A stretch of 64,000 nt of DNA from Firmicutes bacterium ADurb.Bin146 (GTDB lineage: Bacteria; Bacillota; Clostridia; DUPQ01): assembly GCA_002070475.1 (NCBI GenBank), contig MWDI01000016.1, forward strand, positions 1 to 64,000, written 5' to 3'. Positions 6,560 to 15,299 of this stretch are shown here, piece after piece (position 1 is the stretch's first letter; each line of letters starts with the position of its first letter). The notes below the pieces were generated by a model. It made no database searches. It was not told where the DNA came from and was given only the letters and a program-made list of their open reading frames with translations. Made by a program: the position numbers and the translations under genes.

Positions 6560-7780
6560 ATGAATGAATACTTACTTTTACAAATTGAAAATCTGAACAA
6601 TGATAAAAGCGATGAAAGACTAAATAGTTTAAGAGTGTTGAAAAATGCAATAGATAAGGGCGATATCCAAAAGCCCTTATTTTTCAATGACGTAAATAAT
6701 CATATACACACCACATACTCTTTTTCCCCGTACAGCCCATCAAAAGCTCTTTTTATGGCATATATGAATGGTCTTAAAACAGCAGGTATAATGGACCATG
6801 ATTCTGCCGCAGGGTGTGAAGAGTTCATTCAAGCTGGGCAGATACTAGATATGCCTATAACATGCGGTATTGAAGTAAGAGCGCGCATGGACAAGACAGA
6901 GCTAAACGGTAGGAAGATAAACAATCCCGATCAGGATTCTGTTGCATATGTCGCTCTTCACGGGATACCTCATCAGCATATAAAAACGATACAGGATTTT
7001 ATGGCACCTTATAGGAAATATAGGAATATACGTAATAAAAACATGTGCGATAAAATTAATCAGATTTTCAAAAAATACGATATTTTACTGGATTTCGAAA
7101 AAGAAGTGCTGCCATTATCTTTATATACAAAAGGCGGAACCGTAACCGAAAGACATATATCATACGCTCTTGCGCTTAAATTATTGGATAAGTTTCCTAA
7201 AGGCAAAGCATTGATTTCTTTCTATAAAGATACACTTAAATTACCTCTTAGCAGCAAGAACGAGCAGTTATTAAATGATGAATCCAATCCTGTATACGAG
7301 TACGACCTTCTCGGTGCTATAAAAAGCGATCTTATATCACTTTTTTACATTGATGCATATGATGAATGCCCAGATGTGCATGATATAATTGAATTAAGCA
7401 GAAAGACAAAAGCTATATCAGCATACGCATACTTAGGTGATGTAGCAAACTCTGTTACAGGAGACAAGAAACCGCAGGAATTTGAGGATTCATATATAGA
7501 TAAGCTTTTTGATGTGTTGAAAAAGCTGGGATTTGATGCGGTAACATATATGCCTTCAAGAAATACCAAAGAACAATTGATAAAAGTCAAAGCATTATGT
7601 GAAAAGAATGATTTTTTCCAGATAAGCGGAGAGGATATCAATTCACCAAGGCAGAATTTTGTATGTAAAGCCATGAGAGATCCTTTTTTTGACAACTTGA
7701 GGGTGTCAACATATGCATTAATAAAGCACGAGAAGGATGCAACAGAAGATATAACAAAAGCTATGTTTTATAATAAATAG
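6560..7780 (+). CDS. PHP-domain metal-dependent phosphoesterase
   Basis: 406 residues. PHP signature near residue 50: NHIHTTYSFSPYSP (HxH), then IMDHDS and CGIEVRAR. These supply metal ligands for a trinuclear phosphoesterase site, as in histidinol phosphatase and polymerase PHP domains. No polymerase or other extra domain is seen. It lies 2 bp after the dehydrogenase gene and before Fic, kinase and aldolase genes, so removal of phosphate from a sugar phosphate is a plausible role, by context only. The ribosome site is weak, suggesting coupling to the upstream gene. Confidence 0.8.
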   Translation: MNEYLLLQIENLNNDKSDERLNSLRVLKNAIDKGDIQKPLFFNDVNNHIHTTYSFSPYSPSKALFMAYMNGLKTAGIMDHDSAAGCEEFIQAGQILDMPITCGIEVRARMDKTELNGRKINNPDQDSVAYVALHGIPHQHIKTIQDFMAPYRKYRNIRNKNMCDKINQIFKKYDILLDFEKEVLPLSLYTKGGTVTERHISYALALKLLDKFPKGKALISFYKDTLKLPLSSKNEQLLNDESNPVYEYDLLGAIKSDLISLFYIDAYDECPDVHDIIELSRKTKAISAYAYLGDVANSVTGDKKPQEFEDSYIDKLFDVLKKLGFDAVTYMPSRNTKEQLIKVKALCEKNDFFQISGEDINSPRQNFVCKAMRDPFFDNLRVSTYALIKHEKDATEDITKAMFYNK

Positions 7781-7798
7781 GAAAGAAGGTGTTTGCAA

Positions 7799-8530
7799 TT
7801 GAGCTACGAAGAGTTGTGCAGGAAGAGAGACTATGTAAACAGTAATTTATCCAAACTGTCCCCTGAGCAGATAGTTACACTTGAAAAAGAATTTGAGTGT
7901 GACTACACCTACGAATCTACTAAGATTAAAGGAAACATGCTTACAAGGGAACAAGTCAAGGCTATTTTGAATAACGAAGCCGAAGACATGGAGAAAAATC
8001 AGGAAGTGCTGGAAATAATCAACCACAGTAAAGCCTTCAGATACATGAAGATGTTCTTAAAAAAGAACACCTATCTTGATGAAGAAGCAGTGAAGGAAAT
8101 AAATGCGAAAGTTGTAGAGGACATATCAGTTGGCGGAATATACCGTAATGTCAACTTAATGATCCCTGGCAGAAAGCATGTTCCGCCTTCACCTGAAAAG
8201 GCATATTATAAGATGAAGAAGTACTTTAATGATCTGCCTTTTCTGACATACGATACAGCCATGGAAAAAGCCATGTACTCGTATGCCATGTTTATGAAGA
8301 TACACCCTTTTGTTGATGGTAACAGCAGAACTGGAAAACTGATTATGAATTATGTTCTAATGAAGGAGGGTTTCCTGCCAATATATATACCTAAGGATAG
8401 ATACAAAGAGTATGTAGCCGCATTCGAGCTTTTTGCTTCTGAAGACCAGCTTGAACCGCTAGCAAAGCTGGCTTATGAGTTTGAGCAAACTCAGCTTGAC
8501 AGGTATATTGCAAAGATAGACCTGGAATAA
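7799..8530 (+). CDS. Fic/DOC family protein with altered inhibitory and catalytic motifs
   Basis: 243 residues from TTG at 7799. That start lies 9 nt after GAAGG; the TTG at 7793 is too close. The Fic core motif is HPFVDGNSRTGK (residues 169-180); the usual form is HPFx(D/E)GNGRTGR, so Gly is Ser and the second Arg is Lys. A flap-like segment with HVPPSPEKA precedes it. In self-inhibited Fic proteins an (S/T)xxxE(G/N) helix places a Glu against that second Arg. Here the matching stretch is STKIKGN, with Lys44 in place of Glu. The catalytic histidine is intact. AMP transfer to a protein is the common activity of the family; the target is unknown. Embedded in a sugar-catabolic operon. Confidence 0.85.
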   Translation: MSYEELCRKRDYVNSNLSKLSPEQIVTLEKEFECDYTYESTKIKGNMLTREQVKAILNNEAEDMEKNQEVLEIINHSKAFRYMKMFLKKNTYLDEEAVKEINAKVVEDISVGGIYRNVNLMIPGRKHVPPSPEKAYYKMKKYFNDLPFLTYDTAMEKAMYSYAMFMKIHPFVDGNSRTGKLIMNYVLMKEGFLPIYIPKDRYKEYVAAFELFASEDQLEPLAKLAYEFEQTQLDRYIAKIDLE

Positions 8531-8573
8531 GATAATAGAAATATTTGTACACTAAAATCATTGGAGGTAAGTG

Positions 8574-10052
8574 ATGATAAAGGTATTGGCGTATGATTTT
8601 GGCGCGAGCAGCGGAAGGGCTATGCTTGGATCATATGATGGAAAAAAGATATATATTGAAGAACTGCACAGGTTTTCTAATGATCCTGTATATTTGAATG
8701 ACACCCTTTATTGGGATATTTTAAGACTTTTTCATGAAATGAAGACAGGCCTTATTGAAGCAAGAAAAACAGGACATGATGATATAAAAAGCATCGGAAT
8801 CGATACCTGGGGTGTGGATTTCGGACTGATTGACGATAAAGGAAGACTTTTGGAGAACCCCATACATTACAGAGACAAAAGGACAGATGGGCTTATGGAG
8901 GAAGTATGGGCCAAAATAGGCAAGAAGAATCTGTATGACAGGACCGGGATACAGTTTATGCAGTTCAATACAATTTATCAGCTTTATTCGATTGCAAAAA
9001 ATAGGCCTGAACTGTTTGAAAGGACTGCTCAGCTTCTTTTTATGCCGGATTTACTGTCATATTTTCTTACAGGAGAAAAAGTTACAGAATTTTCCATGTC
9101 AAGTACGACACAGATGCTTAACAGTCGGACAGGAGACTGGGATTATGAGCTTTTAGAGAAATTAGGCATACCTTCAAATATATTAGGGAAAGTTACAGAT
9201 AGCGCTACAGTAATTGGAAAACTCTCCGAGCAGGTATGTTATGAGACAGGGTTGAAGCCGATTACTGTTACTGCAGTAGCTGGACATGATACTGGTTCAG
9301 CCATGATTGCAGCACCAGCGGATACTGATCTGTTTGCATTTCTCTCTTCAGGTACATGGTCAATACTCGGTTCAGAATTGCAAAAACCGGTAGTAAATGA
9401 CCTGACATATAAATATGAATATTCCAATGAAGGTGGTATAAACAGGACTGCCAGACTTATAAAGAACATAATGGGATTATGGATTTATCAGGAATGCAGA
9501 AGGCAGTGGAATAAGGAAGGTGACCCTGTATCATTCGATGAACTGGAGATGTCTGCAAGGCAGGCGAAGCCTTTCGCATGTTTGATTGATGTGGATCATC
9601 AAACCTTTTATCATCCTGGCGAAATGCCGGAGCGTGTAGTTGAATTCTGCAGAAGGACTAATCAGTATGTACCAAAGAACAGAGCAGAAATAGTAAGATG
9701 TATTATGGAAAGCCTTGCATTAAAGTACAGATATGTGTTTGACGGACTTTGTGAAATTGTCGGAAGCAGAATACCTAAACTGCATATGGTCGGAGGCGGA
9801 TGTAAAAATACAATGATATCCCAGTTTACTGCAAATGCGCTGGGAATAGAGGTAACATCTGGTCCAATCGAGGCTACTGCAATAGGAAATATAGCTGCAC
9901 AGCTTATAGCATTAGGCGAGATAAAAGACTTAAAACATGCAAGGAAAGTCATAAAGGATAGTTTTGAAATCAAGTCATATTTTCCTCAAGATAGACAGCT
10001 GTGGGAAGAAAAATATAATTACTACCTGAATAATATTTTAAATAAAGGATAA
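8574..10052 (+). CDS. rhaB: Rhamnulokinase (FGGY family)
   Basis: 492 residues, normal length. Phosphorylates L-rhamnulose to L-rhamnulose 1-phosphate using ATP. Markers follow E. coli RhaB throughout: DFGASSGRAMLG at the start, SIGIDTWGVDFGL, YRDKRT, GIQFMQFNT, MPDL.SYFLTG, LSSGTWS, KNIMGLWI, HMVGGGCKNT and EATAIGNI. ATG 8574 is preferred over the GTG at 8571 because GGAGG is then 6 nt away. It is 44 bp after the Fic gene and 14 bp before the aldolase gene. Other FGGY kinases, for example for fuculose, differ in these motifs, so rhamnulose is the best substrate call. Confidence 0.92.
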   Translation: MIKVLAYDFGASSGRAMLGSYDGKKIYIEELHRFSNDPVYLNDTLYWDILRLFHEMKTGLIEARKTGHDDIKSIGIDTWGVDFGLIDDKGRLLENPIHYRDKRTDGLMEEVWAKIGKKNLYDRTGIQFMQFNTIYQLYSIAKNRPELFERTAQLLFMPDLLSYFLTGEKVTEFSMSSTTQMLNSRTGDWDYELLEKLGIPSNILGKVTDSATVIGKLSEQVCYETGLKPITVTAVAGHDTGSAMIAAPADTDLFAFLSSGTWSILGSELQKPVVNDLTYKYEYSNEGGINRTARLIKNIMGLWIYQECRRQWNKEGDPVSFDELEMSARQAKPFACLIDVDHQTFYHPGEMPERVVEFCRRTNQYVPKNRAEIVRCIMESLALKYRYVFDGLCEIVGSRIPKLHMVGGGCKNTMISQFTANALGIEVTSGPIEATAIGNIAAQLIALGEIKDLKHARKVIKDSFEIKSYFPQDRQLWEEKYNYYLNNILNKG

Positions 10053-10066
10053 ACTAGGAGATTACA

Positions 10067-11107
10067 ATGTACAAAAAAAGCATAAAAGAAATGATAGATA
10101 TGTCCTGTAAAGTCGGAAGCCTGCCGGATTACACTCAAGGAGGCGGAGGCAATACATCTGTTAAATTCGATGATGAGCTTATGGCGGTTAAAGCTTCAGG
10201 TTGCAAGCTGTGCGACATTACTAAAACAGATGGGTTTGTTGTTGTTAATTATAAAAAAGTGAGAGAGTATTATGATACTGTCGACTTAAACGTGAAAAGG
10301 GATTTCTATAAGGAAAGCTCACAGTTTGTGAAAGACAATATGGTTAAGCTGGAAGGTTTGAATGATGGAAGACCTTCAATAGAAGCAGGTTTCCATTCTT
10401 TGCTTGAAAAGTATGTAATCCATACGCATTCTGTTTATGGTAATCTTTTATGCTGTACAAAGCAGGGAGAAGAGATAGCAAAGGAACTTTTTCTTAAATC
10501 ACCTTACAGATATCTTTGGCTGCCATATATAGCACCAGGATTTTATCTCACTTTAGAAATACAGAAGCAGATAAAAATTATGGGATGCATTCCCAATATC
10601 ATTTTTATGGGAAGTCATGGGGTAATAATAACAGCAGAAACTCTGTCTGAAGTTGAAAAAATAAATAAGTATGTATCTGATAGAATAAAAGAAAGATTAG
10701 ATATTACAAAACCATATGGAAAAGTAGCAGTAAAGCAGATATCCGATGGAATATATGAATCAGATACACAGAGGTTGGTTTCCTACTTAAAAGGAAAGGA
10801 TTATACGGATGAGTGGTTTGATTCAAATATTCTATACCCTGACCAAGCTGCATATCTGCTCGGAGCTGTTACAACAAAAAATGAGGAAAAAAAGGCTAGA
10901 ATAGACTTGAATACCGGAATAGTACGATACTATGTATCATATAAAGAAGCGCTTACCTTAGAAGAAAGCCTTTGTGCATTCCTTTTCATTATTGAAGAGG
11001 CAAAAAAGAATCAATTAACTATATACACGATGAAGGATGAGGATATAGCATTTATCATGGGATGGGAAGGCGAAGCCTATAGAAAAGCCATGTTGAATAA
11101 AAAATAA
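10067..11107 (+). CDS. Class II aldolase family protein, probable rhamnulose-1-phosphate aldolase type
   Basis: 346 residues. The N-terminal GGGGNTSVK phosphate-binding loop is followed by VKASG. The metal ligands are HTHSVYGN (HxH) and SHGVII. It resembles the aldolase half of the bifunctional aldolase/short-chain dehydrogenase proteins of rhamnose and related pathways more than the 274-residue E. coli RhaD. In this window the dehydrogenase half is a separate gene (5781-6557). The likely reaction cleaves a ketose 1-phosphate to dihydroxyacetone phosphate and an aldehyde. Placed just after rhaB with a GGAG ribosome site. Substrate inferred from the neighbour. Confidence 0.82.
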   Translation: MYKKSIKEMIDMSCKVGSLPDYTQGGGGNTSVKFDDELMAVKASGCKLCDITKTDGFVVVNYKKVREYYDTVDLNVKRDFYKESSQFVKDNMVKLEGLNDGRPSIEAGFHSLLEKYVIHTHSVYGNLLCCTKQGEEIAKELFLKSPYRYLWLPYIAPGFYLTLEIQKQIKIMGCIPNIIFMGSHGVIITAETLSEVEKINKYVSDRIKERLDITKPYGKVAVKQISDGIYESDTQRLVSYLKGKDYTDEWFDSNILYPDQAAYLLGAVTTKNEEKKARIDLNTGIVRYYVSYKEALTLEESLCAFLFIIEEAKKNQLTIYTMKDEDIAFIMGWEGEAYRKAMLNKK

Positions 11108-11123
11108 AACGGAGGACGGTAAT

Positions 11124-12341
11124 ATGGATTTTATAAACTATACAAAAATTTATCCTGACATAGAAGGACGGTTTGGACAATACGGGGGAGCATATCTTCC
11201 TCCTGAACTTATTGAAGCATTCAAGGAAATTGACCAAGCATACATGACAATAGCCCACTCAGCTTCGTTCATAAATGAGCTTAGAAGAATAAGAAGAGAA
11301 TTCCAAGGAAGGCCTACACCAGTCTACCATTGTGAAAGGCTTTCTAATAAACTTGGAAGATGTCAGATTTATCTTAAGAGAGAGGATCTAAATCATACAG
11401 GAGCGCATAAGCTAAATCATTGCATGGGTGAAGGATTACTGGCAAAATACATGGGCAAGAAACGGCTGATAGCAGAAACAGGTGCAGGCCAGCATGGAGT
11501 AGCGCTTGCGACAGCAGCAGCTTTCTTCGGCCTGGAATGCGAGATACACATGGGCGAGGTGGATATTGTTAAACAAGCGCCTAATGTTACCAGAATGAAA
11601 ATATTGGGTGCAAAAGTCGTACCAGTCACACATGGATTAAAAACACTTAAGGAAGCGGTTGATTCTGCTTTTGAATCATATATGAAAAATTACAAAGATT
11701 CTATTTACTGCATAGGTTCTGTCGTCGGACCACATCCTTTTCCAATGATGGTGAGGGATTTTCAGATGGTTGTAGGAATCGAAGCTAGGCAGCAGTATAT
11801 GGAAATGACAGGCGAACTTCCAGATGAGATATGTGCATGTGTAGGGGGTGGAAGTAATGCAATGGGACTATTTATGGCATTTCTCAATGACCCAGTAAAA
11901 ATAGTGGGCGTTGAACCAATGGGAAGAGGCCCAGCAGTAGGAGACAATGCAGCAAGCATCACTTATGGTAAGAAAGGTATACTTCACGGATTCGAAAGCC
12001 TCCTTTTGCAGGATGATGAAGGTAATCCATTACCAGTATATTCTGTAGCAAGCGGACTGGATTATCCTGCAGTAGGTCCGGAGCATGCATTCTTACATGA
12101 TGTAAAGAGAGTGGATTACACTTCAGTGACAGATGATGAAGCCATGGAAGCATTTTTCATGTTATCAAGGTATGAAGGAATTATCCCTGCATTGGAAAGC
12201 TCACATGCTCTTGCATATGCAATTAAAGCCGCAAGACTGCATAAAACTAATTCCATACTTGTTAATTTAAGCGGAAGAGGCGATAAAGATTTAGATTATG
12301 TTGTTGAGCATTACGGCATCGGAGACCAGTACAAGATATAA
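11124..12341 (+). CDS. trpB: Tryptophan synthase beta subunit-like PLP enzyme, without trpA
   Basis: 405 residues. Typical start ([15 protein letters not shown]), PLP lysine in HTGAHKLNH (K96), catalytic ETGAGQHG, the phosphate-binding [10 protein letters not shown] loop, and ALESSHALA and LSGRGDKD near the end. TrpB joins indole and serine to give tryptophan. The usual HTGAHK(T/I)N(N/Q) reads HTGAHKLNH, so it may belong to a side branch. No trpA or other trp gene is near; it is the last gene of a sugar operon. It could salvage indole or act on another substrate. Ribosome site GGAGG 9 bp upstream. A hairpin follows at 12371. Confidence 0.87.
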   Translation: MDFINYTKIYPDIEGRFGQYGGAYLPPELIEAFKEIDQAYMTIAHSASFINELRRIRREFQGRPTPVYHCERLSNKLGRCQIYLKREDLNHTGAHKLNHCMGEGLLAKYMGKKRLIAETGAGQHGVALATAAAFFGLECEIHMGEVDIVKQAPNVTRMKILGAKVVPVTHGLKTLKEAVDSAFESYMKNYKDSIYCIGSVVGPHPFPMMVRDFQMVVGIEARQQYMEMTGELPDEICACVGGGSNAMGLFMAFLNDPVKIVGVEPMGRGPAVGDNAASITYGKKGILHGFESLLLQDDEGNPLPVYSVASGLDYPAVGPEHAFLHDVKRVDYTSVTDDEAMEAFFMLSRYEGIIPALESSHALAYAIKAARLHKTNSILVNLSGRGDKDLDYVVEHYGIGDQYKI

Positions 12342-12370
12342 AGTGGAATAATAGGAAAAAATACACATAG

Positions 12371-12412
12371 AAATGCATGATTTTCATATTTTTTTGATAT
12401 TATGCATTTTTT
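12371..12412 (+). terminator. Possible terminator after trpB
   Basis: AAATGCAT (12371-12378) and ATGCATTT (12402-12409) can pair around a long AT-rich loop, followed by a T run. The stem is AT-rich and overlaps the next promoter's -35, so this is weak. Confidence 0.35.
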
Positions 12413-12422
12413 GTTATAAAAT
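12394..12422 (+). promoter_or_regulatory. Promoter of the WHPGW-repeat membrane protein
   Basis: TTGATA (12394-12399), 17 bp, TAAAAT (12417-12422), 43 bp upstream of the start codon at 12466. Confidence 0.55.
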
Positions 12423-12465
12423 GTGAGTGATACGAAAATCATAACTTTTGAAAGGGGCATTAATA

Positions 12466-12837
12466 ATGGACCAACAAGAAGCTAAACAACCAAATGAAGA
12501 AAAAAAGGAAGATAACTGCTGCAAATTCGATATAAAGGTTGATAAATGGTATAACAAGCGGAATCCTAATACATTTCCGTATCCAGTCCTTGCAACAATT
12601 GTCTTTCTGCTTATGGGATTCATATGGGACCTGTGGCATCCAGGCTGGATTGTTTTTCTTACAATCCCGGTGTATTATGCAATAGTAAATGCGATAAAAT
12701 CACGTACTGTATCCTACACGCTCATCATAGCCCTTATATATCTGGCAATGGGTTTTATATGGAATTTGTGGCATCCGGGCTGGATTATATTCCTTTTTAT
12801 ACCTATTATCCATTGGTTTACCGGCAAAAAGGGATAA
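12466..12837 (+). CDS. Small membrane protein with a duplicated two-helix repeat
   Basis: 123 residues from ATG 12466 (AAAGGGG ribosome site 8 nt before). The N-terminal 40 residues are charged and cytoplasmic-looking, with a CC pair. Two copies of a hydrophobic unit follow, each reading MGFIW(D/N)LWHPGWI(V/I)FL and then a short helix ending in IP. The copies are about 45 residues apart, giving four probable membrane segments. The duplication is obvious by eye. I know similar LWHPGW units at the ends of some Firmicutes membrane proteins, but no function. Stands alone with its own promoter. Confidence 0.75.
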   Translation: MDQQEAKQPNEEKKEDNCCKFDIKVDKWYNKRNPNTFPYPVLATIVFLLMGFIWDLWHPGWIVFLTIPVYYAIVNAIKSRTVSYTLIIALIYLAMGFIWNLWHPGWIIFLFIPIIHWFTGKKG

Positions 12838-12862
12838 GAACTATTTTTACATATCATAAAGA

Positions 12863-12892
12863 TTAACTTTACCTGAATAGGCATAGTATAAT
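12863..12892 (+). promoter_or_regulatory. Promoter of the DUF4380-like gene
   Basis: TTAACT (12863-12868), 18 bp, perfect TATAAT (12887-12892), 31 bp before the ATG at 12924. Confidence 0.45.
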
Positions 12893-12923
12893 AAGGTTAT
12901 CAAAAAATAGCCGGAGGTGTTAA

Positions 12924-13829
12924 ATGTCAGTACAGATTGAAAAAGTCCCATATGGTGGATGGGATAATTGCTATAGAATATTCAATGATGAAATTGAATT
13001 AATAGTTACATCGGATGTAGGTCCAAGAGTGATAAGGTATGGCTTTATAGGCAGACAGAATGTCATGTGTGAAAAGCAGGATCAGATGGGTAAGACCGGA
13101 GGAGATGAATGGAGGATTTATGGTGGTCACAGATTGTGGCACAGTCCTGAACATGAGATACGAAGTTATTTCCCGGATAATACAAAGGTTGATATCGAGA
13201 TAATTCCAAACGGCATAAAGGTATCTCAACCTGTTGAAACGACAACAATGGTGAAAAAGGATATCAAAATAACTATCAGTGAAAAAGGAACGAATGTATA
13301 TCTTAAGCACATTATAACTAATCATAATTTGTGGGATATAGAGCTTGCAGCATGGGCTCTTACTGTTGTTGCTCCAGGAGGACTGGAAGTTGTACCTCAG
13401 GAGACTTTGGATACCAAGCTTTTGCCTAATAGGATGATATCACTGTGGCCATATTCTGATATGAATGACAAGCGAGTCCAGTGGGGAAGCAAGTATATAT
13501 TCCTTCAGCATGATTCAAGCGCAGTAAAACCATTCAAGTTCGGAATATCAAACACAAACGGATGGGCAGCGTATTTCAATCATAACTATATGTTCATAAA
13601 GAAATTTTCACCACAAGAGAATATGCTTTATCCTGATTATAGCGCATCAATGTATGAGACTTACACATGTGATTTTATGACAGAAATGGAAAGTCTGTCT
13701 CCTCTTACTATACTAGGGCCCAAGGAGAAATTGGAGCATGATGAGCAGTGGCAGTTAATAGACAATTTGAATCTGCCGAAAGATGAGAAAGAAATGGATA
13801 GGATAGTTAAAAAATATATAGTAAAATGA
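12924..13829 (+). CDS. DUF4380-like protein (galactose-mutarotase-type fold, tentative)
   Basis: 301 residues, soluble, no signal peptide. The pattern is beta-rich, with IELIVTSDVGPRVIRYGF near the N-terminus, GGHRLWHSPE at about residue 68-77 and repeated charged strands. This resembles the DUF4380 family, whose members look like carbohydrate-binding or mutarotase-like sandwiches. The substrate is unknown, and the family call is by memory, not alignment. A GGAGG site precedes the ATG. Its stop overlaps the next gene's ATG by 4 bp, so it is co-translated with the phosphoesterase. Confidence 0.6.
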   Translation: MSVQIEKVPYGGWDNCYRIFNDEIELIVTSDVGPRVIRYGFIGRQNVMCEKQDQMGKTGGDEWRIYGGHRLWHSPEHEIRSYFPDNTKVDIEIIPNGIKVSQPVETTTMVKKDIKITISEKGTNVYLKHIITNHNLWDIELAAWALTVVAPGGLEVVPQETLDTKLLPNRMISLWPYSDMNDKRVQWGSKYIFLQHDSSAVKPFKFGISNTNGWAAYFNHNYMFIKKFSPQENMLYPDYSASMYETYTCDFMTEMESLSPLTILGPKEKLEHDEQWQLIDNLNLPKDEKEMDRIVKKYIVK

Positions 13830-14713
13830 GCAAAGCTGCAATATTCTCAGATATTCATGGAAATCTGGACATTCTGTTAAAAGCTATAGATATCTGCAAA
13901 TCAAAAGGTATAAAAAGATATATCGTTCTTGGTGATATGATTTCTGACGGTCCGGATTCTCAAGCTGTACTGGATATTGTAATGGACCTTACTCATGATG
14001 TGGTAAGAGGTAACAGGGAAGAATATATATTAGACTACCACAAAGGGAAAAGAAAACAGTGGGACAACAATTATCAGTGTGAATCATTAGTTAAAGCGTA
14101 TAGGAATTTAAGTGATGAAGGACTTTTATATATATCGAATCTACCTAATGTTAAAAAACTGGATGTTTTCGGTATAGATACATTAGCTGTTCATGGTTCT
14201 CATATAAATACAAAACATTTTATACTTCCTTCAAAGAGTATGGACATATATATGGATATGTATGACAGTTACGATTGCTCTTTATATCTTCTTGGCCATT
14301 CCCATCAGTCATACCGTTTTACACTTAAAGATAAAAATTTCATTAATCCAGGACCTTTGGGGATACCACCTGCAATGAACATATACAAACGTGATGACTG
14401 CTTCAGTATGGGGATAATTACCATTGAGGATAAAAAGCTTATTGGGTATGAGTTGATATATATACCATATGATCCTATGAAACTTAAGGAATACTATTTA
14501 AAAGATATAGATAGTTATGAGCATACTTTCTGGATGGAGCTTATTGTTGACTCTTTCTTTACAAAGACCTATCGGAGCCTGGATTTTCTTCATATGGCTC
14601 AGCAGACTGCTAAGGAGGAGGATTGTGGTCACATTGACCCGATACCTAATCATATATGGGAAAAAGCATCAGAAAACTGGAAAATAAGATATAAAGGGAC
14701 AGGTATATTTTAA
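13826..14713 (+). CDS. Calcineurin-like metallophosphoesterase
   Basis: 295 residues. All five metal motifs are visible: SDIHGN (DxH), GDMISDGPD (GDxxxxG), GNREE (GNxE), AVHGS and LLGHSHQ (GHxH). The first 200 residues are the catalytic domain of the YfcE/MJ0936-like group. The last 80 or so are an extra tail with no recognised motif. The family cleaves phosphodiesters or phosphomonoesters; the substrate cannot be set. Overlaps the upstream DUF4380-like gene by 4 bp. Confidence 0.82.
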   Translation: MSKAAIFSDIHGNLDILLKAIDICKSKGIKRYIVLGDMISDGPDSQAVLDIVMDLTHDVVRGNREEYILDYHKGKRKQWDNNYQCESLVKAYRNLSDEGLLYISNLPNVKKLDVFGIDTLAVHGSHINTKHFILPSKSMDIYMDMYDSYDCSLYLLGHSHQSYRFTLKDKNFINPGPLGIPPAMNIYKRDDCFSMGIITIEDKKLIGYELIYIPYDPMKLKEYYLKDIDSYEHTFWMELIVDSFFTKTYRSLDFLHMAQQTAKEEDCGHIDPIPNHIWEKASENWKIRYKGTGIF

Positions 14714-14719
14714 AAAAAC

Positions 14720-14747
14720 TTGCTATTACATGTGTTTGTATTATAAA
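14720..14747 (+). promoter_or_regulatory. Promoter of the DivIVA-like gene
   Basis: TTGCTA (14720-14725), 16 bp, TATAAA (14742-14747), 41 bp before the ATG at 14789. Confidence 0.45.
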
Positions 14748-14788
14748 ATTAATGAACAGGATAAATATCATCGTAAAAGAGGTGTGAG

Positions 14789-15232
14789 ATGGCAAAGAAA
14801 AGATTCCGTAGCGCAATGAGCGGTTACAACAAGGATGAAGTTAACAAGTATATAGAGAATATGATGGATGAATACGAAGCAAAGATAGTTGAGAAAGAAA
14901 CCATCATAAAGGAACTGAATAAAAAGATAGAAGACATGCAGGTAATGTATGATGAATTAAAGAGCAGAGAAGATGCGCTTTCAAAAGAAAAAGCAAGTAT
15001 TACCAAAGCTTTAATGAAAGCAAACGAATTATCAGAGCAGATTGTCAAGGAAGCCAAGGATACTGCATTCAAGGAAGTAGCTGAGCTTGAGGTGAGAGCT
15101 GAAGAAGAAAGAGAAAAGATAGTAGACATTAAAAAACAGCTATCTGCATTACAGGCATCCGCAGCAAAGCTACTGGAGAAGTTCAGTGATTCTCTAGAAA
15201 AAACTATCGGTTCCTCTGAAGAGCAGAAATAG
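14789..15232 (+). CDS. DivIVA domain-containing coiled-coil protein
   Basis: 147 residues. The N-terminus FRSAMSGYNKDEVNKYI matches the membrane-targeting head of DivIVA/GpsB proteins, which bind curved membrane at poles and septa. The remainder is a long charged coiled coil with heptad-like leucines (about residues 28-125). Shorter than B. subtilis DivIVA and not in the usual place after yggT/ylmH, which in this window lies at 31601 without a divIVA. It may be the main DivIVA or a paralogue. Good ribosome site (AGAGGTG). A clear terminator follows. Confidence 0.8.
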   Translation: MAKKRFRSAMSGYNKDEVNKYIENMMDEYEAKIVEKETIIKELNKKIEDMQVMYDELKSREDALSKEKASITKALMKANELSEQIVKEAKDTAFKEVAELEVRAEEEREKIVDIKKQLSALQASAAKLLEKFSDSLEKTIGSSEEQK

Positions 15233-15252
15233 CCATTTAGAAAATCAAATTC

Positions 15253-15278
15253 AGGAGAACCGGGAGTTCTCCTTTTTT
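15253..15278 (+). terminator. Rho-independent terminator after the DivIVA-like gene
   Basis: AGGAGAAC (15253-15260) and GTTCTCCT (15266-15273) form an 8-bp perfect stem with a 5-base loop, followed by TTTTT. Confidence 0.85.
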
Positions 15279-15299
15279 GTATAAGAAAGGGAAAAACTT

